Below, one piece after another: positions 10,764 through 24,076 of a DNA stretch of 64,000 nucleotides (position 1 is the stretch's first letter; every line of letters begins with the position of its first letter). Both the position numbers and the translations under genes were made by a program. The DNA lies in the NCBI RefSeq assembly GCF_027579695.1, contig NC_083583.1, forward strand, positions 17,696,257 through 17,760,256, read 5' to 3'. This DNA comes from Neoarius graeffei. Its lineage: Eukaryota > Chordata > Actinopteri > Siluriformes > Ariidae. The notes under the pieces are model-generated. The model had not been told where the DNA came from, did no database searches, and was given only the letters and a program-made list of their open reading frames with translations.

Positions 10764-11650
10764 CACTCACCAGCCACTTTAATAGGAACTTGATTCTAAG
10801 GTTTCTGTTTTGGGCTGGCAGGCGTGGAACCCAATGGTTGTAAAGAGTTGCTATGAGTTGTTATGGTGGTGTAGTGGTTAGCACGGTCGCCTCACAGCAA
10901 GAAGGTTCCGGGTTCGAACCCAGCGGCTGGCGAGGACCTTTCTGTGTGGAGTTTGCATGTTCTCCCTGTGTCTGTGTGGGTTTCCTCTGGGTACTCTGGT
11001 TTCCCCCACAATCCAAAGACATGCAGTTAGGTTAATGTGGGGTGGCCTTGGGCTGAGGTGCCCTTGAGCAAGGTACCAAACCCCTGACTGCTCCCCGGGC
11101 GCTCTGGTGTGGCTGCCCACTGCTCTGAGTGGGTGTGCGTGCGTGTGTTCACTGCTTCAGATGGGTTAAATGCAAAGGATGAATTTCACTGTGCTTGAAG
11201 TGTGCATGTGACAAATAAAGGTTTCTTCGTCTTTCTTCTTTTCTTCTATATCCTTTCTGGCAAAAAAGCTCAACCCAATCTGGCCATTTTCCTCTGACCT
11301 CTCATCAACAAGACGTTTCCACCCACAGAACTGTTGCTCACTCAATGTTTTTTGCACCATTCGGTGTAAACTCTAGAGACTGTTGTGTGTGAAAACCCCA
11401 GGAGATCAGCAGTTTCTGAAATACTCAAACCAGTCCGTCTGGCTCAAACCAACACCCATGCCACAGTGAAAGTCGCACTTTGAGATCACAAATTTTTCCC
11501 ATTCTGATGTTTAAAGTGAACATGAACTGAAGCTCTTGATTTTTATCTGCATGATTTTATGCACTGTGCTGCTGCCAAGGGATTGGCTGATTAGATAACT
11601 GCATCAAACAGCAGGTGGATGGGTGTTCCTAATAAAGTGGCTAGTGATTG
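10764..11650. mobile_element. TA-flanked non-autonomous element (mariner-type), copy 1
   Basis: Ends CACTCACCAGCCACTTTAAT and the complementary AATAAAGTGGCTAGTG are inverted repeats, preceded by TA. The same family is at 33496-35398. A SINE is nested at about 10860-11240. Confidence 0.7.
10860..11240 (+). repeat. SINE family 1 head with a different 3' body
   Basis: The head GGTGGTGTAGTGGTTAGCAC and B box GGGTTCGAACCC match family 1. After the TTAGGTTAA block the body switches to CCTTGAGCAAGGTACC... and ends ACAAATAAAGGTTTCTTCGT. The same body is at 20496-20650. Confidence 0.75.
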
Positions 11651-11772
11651 TGTTTTTCCATGTACAACTTTGTACTGTTATTATACTGTACCCAACTGTA
11701 ATTCAAAGCAGCCTTGAGTGTGAGGAAAGATGCTTTATAAATTATTATTTCCTAAATATATTGTTCGGGGAG

Positions 11773-12146
11773 GGCGGCACGGTGGTGTAGTGGTTAGCGC
11801 TGTTTCCTCACAGCAAGAAGGTCCGGGTTCGAGCCCCGTGGCCGGCGAGGGCCTTTCTGTGTGGAGTTTGCATGTTCTCCCCGTGTCCGCGTGGGTTTCC
11901 TCCGGGTGCTCCGGTTTCCCCCACAGTCCAAAGACATGCAGGTTAGGTTAACTGGTGACTCTAAATTGACCGTAGGTGTGAATGTGAATGGTTGTCTGTG
12001 TCTATGTGTCGGCCCTGTGATGACCTGGCGACTTGTCCAGGGTGTACCCCGCCTTTCGCCCGTAGTCAGCTGGGATAGGCTCCAGCTTGCCTGCGACCCT
12101 GTAGAACAGGATAAAGCGGCTAGAGATAATGAGATGAGATGAGATA
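11773..12146 (+). repeat. SINE family 1, full copy
   Basis: Complete copy with A and B boxes and a GATAATGAGATGAGATGAGA tail. Confidence 0.9.
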
Positions 12147-12197
12147 TCGTTTGGACTTTTAACATTTAACCAATTTACCAATTTTTTTTTATTTATG

Positions 12198-12445
12198 GGT
12201 GGCATGGTGGTTAGCGCAATTGCCTCACAGCAAGAAGGTTCCAGGTTTGAACCCCATGGCCAACAGGTGCCTTTCTTCGTGGAGTGTGCATGTTCTCTCA
12301 TAGTGTGGTTTCCCTCATAGGGCATACTTAGCGCCGGTCCCAAGCCCGGATAGACTGGGGAGGGCATCCGATGCAAAACCTATGCCAAATCAAATATGCA
12401 GAACAGATCCACAGGAGCAGCTGGAAGAAGACCAATTTCTTTCCA
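12198..12445 (+). repeat. SINE family 1-like head with a third 3' body
   Basis: A diverged head (GGGTGGCATGGTGGTTAGCG) is joined to a body with CCCGGATAGACTGGGGAGGG and CATCCGATGCAAAACC. The same body appears at 31629-31898. Confidence 0.65.
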
Positions 12446-14413
12446 AAGTATTGAATCATGTTTAAATTAAATTCTGACAAGCAACTACTATACAACCTAT
12501 TACTTGCTTGTATTAAAAAAAAGCACCACTGAGTTAGCAGAGTAACTATTTCATACAGTACATGCTTAAAAATAAAGTCTCAAGTATATTTTGTTACACT
12601 CTAGTGGAAAACTTTATTATATAAATATTATAAAACTACACAGGTATTACTAATGAAACACCCAGTAAGGAATCACATTTGAACTAAACTTTTATTGTTT
12701 GGAATCAGTTACATTAGCTGTAGAATTTTGAGTCAGATAATTCAGTGAACAAATTATAAATATTTACATCATGAAATGAATACATGCATTGCACTGAGGT
12801 TAGCAGACTTTTTTTTTTTAACCAGGCTACATGGGGCTATAGAATATGCTATATGCTGGAGCATGCGCAAAAGACAAACACTTGACTATATTAATGTGTG
12901 ATACACGTCAAAGCGTATGCTTTGACACAGATGAGACTCCTGAATCAATGTTTCTGTATGTGTAATGGGAACAGGACTATGTGACATGGGAAAGACAACT
13001 CAGCTCCGGAACGAAAAACTTCCTATGCAGTCACCGGCCTTTTTCCCTCAGGAAAGGATAAGGCAGTCACACATGTGGACTGATGGGCTGCCACATGCTG
13101 TCTGCAGTACAGTCGAACACTGAGCTATACAATAAAGTAGTTAAAAATTAAAGGAAGGATTTTTTTTCCCATACATACAGTACATGCCCAAATTTTCATA
13201 GCCTTGCTTCAAATTTAGATAATATTCTTAAATTATTCATTTCTAAACTGCAGTTAATTGGTTCATTACTTACAAGTGGAACTAAAGTAAGGAATAAAAC
13301 ATGACCAGGTACGCTGTTATTGGGGGGGGGGGGGAATCAACTGGGTGATGTGATGTAACCAGACACAAAGCTGTAGATGATTGTTAATTATTTTATTAAC
13401 AGCAAGTCCCAAAATGTTTTATTCCTCTCGTACCAGAGTAATTTGCCAGTGATTATATTTTTTTCTGAATTAACCCTTCTCACAGTACACTGGAGATTTC
13501 TAAACCCTCATGTCGACTTGTTAGACACTTTCAATCAGAATTATTTTACTGCCACAAGTCTCTTATAAGAGTAGTCCGGAGACTGTAGGGTTTCTGTGTG
13601 TAGAGTACCGTGACTCTGTGTTTCGCTGCTGATGAGCAGGATGAAGTGGTTTCATAAAATGGATGTTTCTTTTCTTTTGTGTAATTAATTGATTACTGGA
13701 TATGGTATATGAAGTTAATTGTTAATGAGATGTTGATACGACATGCTGGTTTTTCTCTCTCCCTTAGTATGTTTTGAATCGAAGTAATTATAACCAGATG
13801 TGATTCGGGGTACCTTTCACACACACTCCTTTGTCTAGGAGCAGGCTCCTGAGATGCCTTGGGTTCCTGCAGAACCTCTGCATCCATACACACTTATTTG
13901 TGTGAATGCTTGGTTACATGGGCAGTAAATGTAGGAGTACTTTCCCCCCCCAAAAAAGGTAAAAAGTTGGATCTAAAGGATTGGATTGTTCATGGCTGTA
14001 AGATGAACTTGACAATCAATCAATAAAGGTCTTACAAAAGAACCATCCAGCGAACATCTCCAAGAAGATCTTCCCAGGTGTATCTGTCTTGTTTTGTGAG
14101 CTAAGAGTACTCCATTTTGTATTTTGAATAAATGGCTTGTCGTTTATATGATTGAAAGAATTTCAGTCAACTATTATCAAAGAAAGAAATTGCTTGGAGA
14201 TTTTTTTTTCGTATCTTTTATGAAACAGCACTTCACAATAGAACCCATCCTAAGAGAGATTTTTCCAAAGATTTACCAAACAAGGGTTATGGGAAAGGGG
14301 AGGGGTTTGAGTCCTCTCCACAATAACATTGGTACAGGAGATAAAAACAGACAGCAGAACTAAAGCTTTTTGATAGTAAAAAAAAAAAAAAAAAAACAAG
14401 AAAATTATAATAT
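12446..14413. other. Non-coding stretch with old repeat fragments
   Basis: No gene found. Parts (12650-13450) resemble a diffuse family also seen near 22190, 27280, 37010 and 50960 (GTGATGTGATG..., TTTTATTCC). A 13-G run lies at 13322-13334. Confidence 0.4.
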
Positions 14414-15216
14414 TTAAAAGGTAGACTGCCTTTCATATTTTTCAGGTTTAGGTCATAAAAAGAATCTTCCCTGACACACAATTATTTTTGTTTAGTGGAC
14501 TGAAAGCTACTTAATTCAAATCAAAGACTTCCAATTTAATGAATTCTTTTTTAAAATGGAACAATTAATGAATTTAGGGCCAGGTGACCCTAAATTCTAC
14601 GCCATTTTTTCCTGCTTCACCATGACCCAATTCAAGATACTACGTCATGCATCACGTGGTGGGCTTTCCTCGTTCGCACAAGGCATTGTGGGATACAAAT
14701 TTGAAACAGGAGAGGAAAATCGAGAATACGAATGAAACGTGGAAGACTGACTACAGTAATGGAAAACAGGAAGAAAAGACGTTGTGTTGCAAAGGAAAGG
14801 CAACACAGGACCAAACTAATAAATATTCGACAGTCAGCGAACACCCTGGTGTGATCAGCTGTTCGTTTAGCAACAGAATGATGTAACTGTCAGTGCACGG
14901 TCAAAGGTAAACTTGTAAATTGCAGTAATGCACCACTGGATGCCAGCTGCTGTAAAACCCAAAAGGAGAAGGAAAAGAAGAAGAATCAGGTAAACCTGCG
15001 CATGCGCACACGGACTTCCTCTGTCCACTTGACTGCGCGAAGTGAGCGATTTCATGCACATTATTTGCTCAGGAATCCTCTCAAATTAAATAACTTCCCA
15101 GCTACAGAATGGTCTGTTTTTGACATATTACAGAAATAAACATATCACAATGACCCAATTTCAGAGGGAACTAAATTTCATCGATTTTATGAAATCGAAA
15201 GGCCGTCTCACTTTAA
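14414..15216 (+). mobile_element. TTAA-flanked DNA transposon B, copy 1
   Basis: TTAA at both ends and inverted termini AAAAGGTAGACTGCCTTTC / GAAAGGCCGTCTCACTTT. About 800 bp, with no transposase. An inverted copy is at 57340-58094. Confidence 0.7.
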
Positions 15217-15552
15217 ACCTTGTAGGCGAGGGTAAATTTAAAAAAAAAAGAAACACATATGAAAAACTGCAAATTGAGTGCTCTTAGTGACTACTTTCGT
15301 ATGAGCCATTCAACATTACTATGAAGTGTGACATCACAAATAAATTTAATGGTCACTCTCAGAACAGATGGAAATTCTGGGTAAAAGAGTTAAAGAATGA
15401 CGTGATACATTTCATCGTTACATTTAAAGGAAAACATTGGAATTTTTAAACCTGGGCCCCATTTCTTTGAGTCCAAATATTTACTAGGGACAAATATGAT
15501 TGAAATCGGTCCAGTATTTGAGTTAGAACATTATAACTGGCAACCGTGAACC

Positions 15553-15752
15553 ATGGGGAAGCCATGGCCTAATGGTTAGAGAAGCAGCTTTGGGACCAAA
15601 AGGTCAGCAGTTCAATTGCCTAGACCAGCAGGAATGGCTGAAGTGCCCTTGAGCAAGGCACCTAACTCCAACTGCTCCCCAGGCTGTTCTGGGTATGTTG
15701 CACGTCGCTCTGGATAAGAGTTTCTGCTAAATGCCATTAATGTAATGTAAAA
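15553..15752 (+). repeat. SINE family 2, full copy
   Basis: Head AAGCCATGGCCTAATGGTTA, B-box-like GTTCAATTGCC, body TGCCCTTGAGCAAGGCACCT, and tail GATAAGAGTTTCTGCTAAAT followed by TAATGTAATGTAA. The tail resembles that of fish HpaI-type SINEs. Confidence 0.8.
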
Positions 15753-15969
15753 CGGCTATACAATGTAAATCATCTGCGTCAAAGTAAACCACTTCTTTCT
15801 GAAATATTTAGTGTTTTTCCCTTTTTGCTAGAACACATCCAATAATTGGAGGTAATGGTACAGTAATATATGAGTAAACTCCAACATTAAGTGGCACTAA
15901 TGAACAGCTAATACATGGTGCATTCAACAGGATATTATTTGACATAGCAATAGAAATAAAATCAGAATC

Positions 15970-16320
15970 TTAAAATAATTGTGAAGAACACAAGGACCTC
16001 ATATGCATTCTGCATATCCAGCCTCCATTAAGGAAATCTGTAAGAGAGAGATTGTGGCTTAGAGGACCAAAATACTGTACAATCTTTATACCAAGCATAA
16101 AGGGGACAAAAAAAAAAGGAAACAAATCACTTGCAAGCCAAACCTCATCATCAATGCAGCGGAACTGCCAAGTCCAGCGTGTGTTGTAGAGGAAGGGACG
16201 GAGGTCAAAGCGGTTGTCGTCTGGGCTGTAGTTCTCAGCGTGGTACGATGGGGTCATTGTAGTCATCTTGTGCCTGTTGGCTGAATACATCCGGAAGAAA
16301 TGCTTCACTTTTGTAGCCAC
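15970..16320 (-). CDS. nadsyn1: nadsyn1 last exon (exon 20)
   Basis: Encodes [39 protein letters not shown] and [12 protein letters not shown], matching the human C-terminus. After that the frame stays open for about 50 hydrophobic, unconserved residues to a TAA at 15970-15972. Either the tail is longer than in mammals, or the weak donor at GAG|GTTTGG is used and a small further exon exists. I see no clear poly-A signal nearby. Confidence 0.85.
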   Translation of the reverse strand: MATKVKHFFRMYSANRHKMTTMTPSYHAENYSPDDNRFDLRPFLYNTRWTWQFRCIDDEVWLASDLFPFFFVPFMLGIKIVQYFGPLSHNLSLTDFLNGGWICRMHMRSLCSSQLF

Positions 16321-19300
16321 CTAATTAGCCAGAGATGGAAGATAAGAACAGACTCATCATTGGCAACATTACCCAAATGTAAGTTTAATGACAATACATT
16401 CAATGGCTTAAAAAATCTTGTTTCATCATAATGGGAAGTTGTCTGGCTGATCATTAGCTAAGCAAGCCAGCTAGCTTTTTTTTTGCAAAAAGTAGCAAGC
16501 TATTGCCACCCTTGGAAAAAAAAAAAAATCCACCTGTTGGTGAAGTAGCTTCATCTCACACTGAAACAAGAGCGCTCCGAGAGCACACTATCCCCCTGCT
16601 ACAATATATTGCAAACGAAATTGGAATATGCATATTACTGTCCTATAACAAAGTTATAACTTCTGCCAAGTTTCGTGAAATTCCTCCAAAAATTGTGAGA
16701 GGAGTTGATTTCAGAAGGTGAGTACCCTTTCCTGGGACAGAACTTCCACCATATTTTACAGTTGGGATCGGGTTCTTTTCATTATAGCCATCCTTCTTTT
16801 GACATCAAACCCACCCTGAGTGTTTATTGCCACAAAACCTCCATTTTTGTTCCATCAGACCATTGAACATGGTTCCAATCAAAGCTGTAGTAGCGTTTCG
16901 AAAACTTCAGGTGCTTACGTTTGTGGCGAACTGAGAGAAAAGACTTTGTTTCTGGCAAACCTTCCAAATCATCTGTTGGTATGGAAGTGGCGTCTGATGG
17001 TGGTTTTGGAGATTTTTTTTTTTTGCCTCTTACCCTCCTCTTCACTGTACATGGGAGCAAAATAAATTTCCTCTTCCAGGCAAGTTTGTAACAGTTCCAG
17101 TTGGGGTCCACTTTTTTTTTATTATTATTGCCCTAACAGTAGAAATTGACATTTTCAGGTAAGTAGCTATTTTTTTTAATAACCATTCCCTGACTTATGA
17201 AGGTCAACACACTTCTTCATTTAGTTTGTGTGTTCTCTTTTCTTTCCCATGTTGATAGATGACTAAAGAAATCTGGGCTTTGGGTCACCTCATAATTGTA
17301 TCCCAGTTAATCAGGAAGACATGGATTACAGTTTGAAAGTTCCTACACACTCCAATCAATTAAAATATGTACAATTTAAATGGGAAACATGCTTCAGTTA
17401 CATTGAGTTCACAATAAATTTCCAGGAGTGCCAATAACAGTGACGTGTTTTTGTGTTGAAAATAATTTTCTTGATGAGGGATTTGTTTTTCTGATCAAAT
17501 TTATTTCAATTAAAGGTTGCATTTTTCTCATTTTTTCAGTGTGAGATGAAACAACTTCACCAAAAGGTGGATTTTTTTCTAACCCTTTATACTAAACTTT
17601 ACAAGGGGCACAAATAATCGTGAAGGGTTCAGTGTATATATAAACCTGCCATTCAGAAAGAGTTAAATGTTTAAACAAGACATTCTTGACACCTGTGAAG
17701 GGGAACAGCTTTCTTTCCATGAGTGAATGAGCTTGCAGAACATGCTGTATGGGCCGCACTTGGACAGCTTTCGAAGTTTTCCGATCACTGATAGCTCTGA
17801 ATAGGTCATCTCCATATCGGCCTGAGAGACACAGAGAGAAACTGTGTTCAATGAGGAACGTTACGTTATATTATTAGCTCACCAAAACCACACACAGGTA
17901 GGGGAAAAAAAAAAAAAAAAAAAAAAAACACAGGAAGTGACACGGTGATGTGGTAAAGACAAAAGAGAAGGAGTTAATAAATGGAGATGCCACTGTATAA
18001 GTATGATGTACTGGCAGACTGGAGGACTGTCGGAGAACCATAAACGGAATTCAATCCAATACCTAGAAAATTAATTTTAAAATTTCACATGATCTGCCTA
18101 ATTTCCATATTTAAGAACACACAACTGGCTCTAGAATTATTGGCACCCTTTCAGAGAACAGGCAAAAATGATGCATGTATAATATAAACACAGTATATTA
18201 CACATAATACATTTCATCTGACTTGAGAAACTACTGAAGTAATAAAACCCATTCACTTATTCAACCGTCTTAAAAAAAAAAAAAACAAAACACTGAAAAC
18301 ATATGTAGCAAAATTATTGGCACCCTTAAATGTATTTCAACTGAACCCAAATTCCATGCTTGAAACTAAAACCTATTTTTCATTGCCCTCTGTTGCCAGG
18401 AACTCCATTATTGCTTCTGAGCACTTTCTGTTTCTCCATGCTATAAATATAAATGTCACATGCATGTAAAATCTGTCATCACTTTTTGGGAGGGCTCTGA
18501 CCTGCACAAGATTTGTGATAAATATAAAAATTAATATGCAATCAATAATATCATTAAAACGTAATTAGAAAAAAAAAAGCTCTAAAAGTCTAAATCCATC
18601 AGAACAATGGTAAAGGAGGCAAAAAAGACTTCTAAATGATTACTTTGGAAACATCTTTGAGGAAATATTCAGTTAAAGTAATACTATACATGCATCACCG
18701 TATGCGCATTCGTTTTCATGAAGGGTGCCAATAATTCTGGACCTCACTCCATTTCTCCCAGGCTAAAGTAATTGCATGTAACCTCTCTCCCTTTCTCTCT
18801 GAGTGACTCATCCGTACCTCATCGGTCTGAGACACCTGGCCGTCGGTCAAGGGTTCGAGCTCTGCAGTGGGAGGAGCAGCCAAGATGCTGCAGGACAGAG
18901 GAACAGGAAAAATCTGTTTAACTGAGAAATCATAAAAATACTGTAGCTTTGACTCTCAAAAACAAAGCATGACCCTCAGATGATCTAGTCTACAGCACTA
19001 ATTTATGATTCAAATCCCCAGGGATCCTACACCTGCATATTTATGAACCTGGTTTGCTCTAAAACACCCGGTTCAACTGGTTCAAGCAGACAGACGGGAG
19101 GGGGAAGAAGAAAAAAAAAATATATTACAAAACTGTGTTACACTAGATGCTTGATGCATTGTTCTCTCCCCCCAACCCCCAGGTTCCTCTATTTTAGCAT
19201 TTTTGTCATGCTAAAAGGTTTCAAAAAACATTCATACAAAATGTAGCATAAGGCAATAAGAACATGAGGAAACATACTGAAGGTAAAAGGTTGTGCCTTT

Positions 19301-22300
19301 GTGGGCAGCATGGTGGTGTAGTGGTTAGCACAGTCACCTCACAGCAAGAATGTTCTGGGTTCAAGCCCAGTGGCCAACAACTGGAGTTTCTGTGTGGAGT
19401 TTGCATGTTCTCCCTGTGTCTGTGTGGGTTTCCTCTGGGTGCTCCGATTTCCCCCACAGTCCAAAAACATGTGGTTAGGTTAACATAGGGGGCAGCCATG
19501 GCCAGAAGGTTGGGCTGAAGTGCTTGAGCAAGGCACCTATCCCCCAACTAGAGGTCTGCGCGGGACAGAATTTTCAGTCCCGCTCCCGCATTGTGCAGTC
19601 CCGCTCCCGCAAAGAATTATGATTTTCAGTCCCGCTCCCGCCCGCAAATCCCGCATGATGCAGACGTTCGCGTTATTTCTCACGAAAGTTCTTGTCATTG
19701 GCTTGGGGAATTAAACATGCTGAGCTTAGCTGAGCTCTCCACTGACCGATCCTTCATTTATTGTAAGTTTATTGTTTAGACTCTGACATTCTGCTGACAC
19801 ATTCCAAGTTGAGCGCTGCATGCGCTCATGATTGACAGCTCTGGCTTTGACTGACAGCTCTCGCTTTGCGCACTCGCACTCCCACTTCCGAGTCTGTGGC
19901 GTTATGATTCCAACCGCGATTCCATTCTCCTCTCATATGAAGTGCTGCGCAACCACAACCAGCTCCTCAGATTATACACTGTCTATTTCTAGCTTTAAAC
20001 TGAACAATCTGTGCAATACACAGTCCTTTTTAACACTAGTTAATACTTTTTTTAAATACTTTTTAATACTTAGGACTAATACTCTTGACTTTTTAATGGT
20101 AAATGTACCTCTTTTTAAAGCAGCACTTACTTCTGAAGCACTGTGAGCTTCACTAGAGGAGCTCTGCTCTTCTGCCATGATCGGAGATCTCAAACACGGA
20201 AGAGCGGAAAGGAATCGGAAACGTACGCGAGATTAGACCATAGGCATCTTAAAATGTTATTAATGCCAAATAAAATATCCAGCACAAATTATATACAATA
20301 GACATAAATTAATAATTTATAAATTTTATTTTAAACACGTTTTTAGTTAGCGGGACTGCAGCTTATCGCCTCTCCCTCCTGCATTGTGCACTCCCCCTCC
20401 CGCCCGCAATGAGCTTTCAAAATTTGTCCCGCGCCGCACTGCTTTGCGGCGGGTCCCACGGGACTCCCGCGGGAGTGCAGGGCTCTACCCCCAACTGCTC
20501 CCTGGGCACTGTAGCACAGCTGCCGACTGCTCTGGGTATGTATGTGTGCTCATTGCTCACTTGTGTGTGTTTTCACTGTTTCAGATGGGTTAAATGCAGA
20601 GAAAACATTTCACTGTGCTCGAGTATAAATAAAAGGCTTCTTGTTCTTGTTCGCTCAAGGGCACTTCAGCCATTCCTGCTGATCCAGGGAATCGAACCAC
20701 CAACCTTTGGTCCCAAAGCTTTCTGTTTTCTCTAACCATTAGGTCATTGTCTTCCCCTAACAGCAACAAGTCCAACCAAACATTTATGATAACTGGAGAT
20801 CAGGCTTTCACATGGCTATGGAAGAATTTTGACCCACTCTTTTCTTTGCAGAATTATTTTATTTCAGCTGCACTGGCAGCCTTTCAAGGATAAACTGCCC
20901 ATTTAAGGTCATGCCACTGCATCTCAATGGGATCCATGCGAGGACATGGACCAGGCCACTCCAAAACCTTAATTTTGTTTCTTCTGAGTCATTCAGATGT
21001 GGAACCACTTGTATTTCGGGTCATTATCCTGCTGCATAAACTGACTGCGCTTAAGCTTCAGCTCACGGACTGATGACCAGACATTGTCCTTCAGAAAGAA
21101 AGCAAAATTCAGAGTCTGTCAATTATGGGAAGCCACTCAGCCCCAGGCCCTGAAGCAGCAGCACATCACGCAGCCCCACATCATCATACTACCACCACCA
21201 TGTTTGACTGCTGGTATGAAGTTCTTATTGTGGAATGCTTGGTTGGCTTTACACCAGAACCCATGTCTTTGAAAAAACTCCACGTTTGACTCATCAGTCA
21301 ATAGAACATTATCCCAAATGGCTTAGTTGTCATCGAGACTTATTTTTGGAAAATGTGAGATGAACCGTTTTCTTGGTTACCAGTGGTGTTCGCCTTGCAG
21401 CTCTTCCATGGATACCATTTCTACACATTCTCTTTCTAATGGTGGTATCATAAATGCTAGCCTCATCTGATGTGAGCGAGGCCTGTAGGTACTAATATGT
21501 TCATCTGGGTTCTTTTCCGACTTCCTGGATGCGTCATCAGTGCTCTTTTGGAGGAATTTTTGTAGGTCGTCTACTTACGGGACGATTCACACTTGGTTCA
21601 GCATTTAGAGATAATGGCACCCCAAAGCCTTAAACTTTGTCTTGGATAGCGTTTTTGCTTAAATAAATAAACGATCGTTTAAAAACTATCAAATTTTGTT
21701 TGAATTTGAGGATATGAAATAATTGTCTCTGGTGAATATACAAAAATAGAAGAGTTCAGGAAGGAGCTATACGGAACTGTATCCATTGCATTGGACATTC
21801 ACACACCTTTTAAGAGCTGAGAACTGAAAGTGCTCAGAACAGTAAAGCAGGAAGTTCTTCAGATCCATCTTACTAACACCTCCGATGGGATTTATATCGG
21901 CACTGGAGCAGTCGTATTTAGTGAAGTAGCCAGTCAAACTATGGGAACAGAAAACATTTCATGAAGCCATGAGTCAATGCGTGTGAAAATGCGAGTTTGC
22001 AGCTTATACGAGTCAAACCTCTCATCCATGTTGGCTGAGCCAAGCATGAGCAGACCTCCAGGTTTCCCTTGAGCCCACAGATACAGCTGGGCAAAGAGGT
22101 AAGCCAAAACCATCCTGACACGAGCCTGGAAGTTCAAAAACATGTTTTTAGTTTAAGTACTCAAATATGAGTAAAGAATGAAACATGATGGTGTGACGTG
22201 ATGCCAAAGTTACCACTTGATTCATGGAAAAGCTGATTATTTTCCAATAACAGCATCTCCAGAAGTGTTTTATTCCCCTTATACAACACCAATGCTAAGA

Positions 22301-22589
22301 ATTTACATTTTACAGAATGACAGCTCATGTATTTTCTGTTTACAGTTTCATTTATTGTTAGTAAAGTCAGTTCTTGATATCACTTCCATTATCAGAGCTA
22401 TAAACTGTCGTTCCCTCATCAGCCTCTTTTTTTTTTACTCTGCTGAAGTTAATAAGACAAAAAAAAAGCAGCTTGTCATGTTACAAAGCTCAACATCATA
22501 AACTTCCTGGAGTGGAAAAATTAAGAGCTTTATCTCTGACTGTTTCTTCTGCTCCAAGTATCATCGCCAGCGCTGGTGTTAACTATTAC

Positions 22590-22621
<32 letters not shown>

Positions 22622-24035
22622 CAGAACACTTTTTCCAAGGAATAAAAACACGTGTTCTATTCCCTTCTAATGGGTTTCATTCATTTGGTTTGATAGCAAG
22701 CAATATTGTGAACATATCGCTTATACTACATGTATTATGTCACTCCACCCAGTGGAGAATGAGTGCTGAATATGGTTTATGATATTGCATGGTTGTCAAG
22801 ACAACATGACGTCACACGTCAGAGCTGATGCGAAGATTCAATGTGAGAGTTTTCTGTTGCGCATACGCAGAAGCATTTCTTTGTTTGCCAACGGAGCCCA
22901 CAGTAAACTGTCGCAGTGAACTGAAAATGCCACAAGATACGAATTACACGTAAAATTTCCATGCTAGCGAGTGATGGTGACAATTTGTAAACAAATCTAT
23001 AATTTTTCCATCAAATGTGCATAATAATAATAAGAATAATAATGGCTTTTTTCATGGTATATCAGACATGTTCCATTCAGTTAGCATGACACTGAACTCG
23101 TCTTCGACTCCTTCAATGTCATGCTCGCTGAATGGAATACATCTCCTATACCACTCAACACCAGCCAATATTATTTAATTATTATTATTACTACTACATT
23201 ACAGGCATTCTTATCCAGAGCGACGTATAACAGGACCCTGACATACCCACTGCTGTGGGTAGCCCGGGGAGCAATCAGGGGTTAGGTGCCTTGCTTAAAG
23301 GAACTTCAGCCATTCCTGCTGGTCCTAGGAATCGAACCAGCGATCTTTTGGTCCCAAACCTGCTTCTCTAACCTTTAGGACATGGCTTCCCCTATTATTA
23401 TCATCATCATCATTTCAATCAGTTACTGGAAAATAATTGTTTCATTGCACCAAAACACACATGCAAACACAGTCTTGTACATTTATTTAAAAATCAATTA
23501 TCTCATCTCATTCATCTCATTATCTCTAGCCGCTTTATCCTGTTCTACAGGGTCGCAGGCAAGCTGGAGCCTATCCCAGCTGACTACGGGCGAAAGGCGG
23601 GGTACACCCTGGACAAGTCGCCAGGTCATCACAGGGCTGACACATAGACACAGACAACCATTCACACTCACATTCACACCTACGGTCAATTTAGGCCCTG
23701 TCCACACGGCAACGGATTCAGGTGAATCCGATACAATTGTTTATCGTTTCGGCCTGGCGTCCACACGGCACCGGCGTTTTGGGTGCCCCAAAACGCAATC
23801 TTTTGAGAACGGGTTCCAGAGTGGAAAGATCTGGCAACGATGCCGTTGCGAAGTCGTCTGGATGAGTAGAACGGATTTGTTTACGATGACATCACAACCA
23901 CATGACTGTCAGTGCTTCACGCCGGGTAGAAGTGTAACGAACTCGATGCGAGTTGTCAACAAATCCTATAACTTGGTTCATGAAACGCGCTTACAAAATA
24001 TTTTCACTGTGAATATTTATTGTGTAATGGTGCAA

Positions 24036-24076
<41 letters not shown>

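Noticed and set aside
16503-16721. 72-codon frame as a possible extra gene in nadsyn1 intron 19
   Set aside because: It begins in a poly-A tract, has no domain, and the sequence looks like intronic repeat remains.
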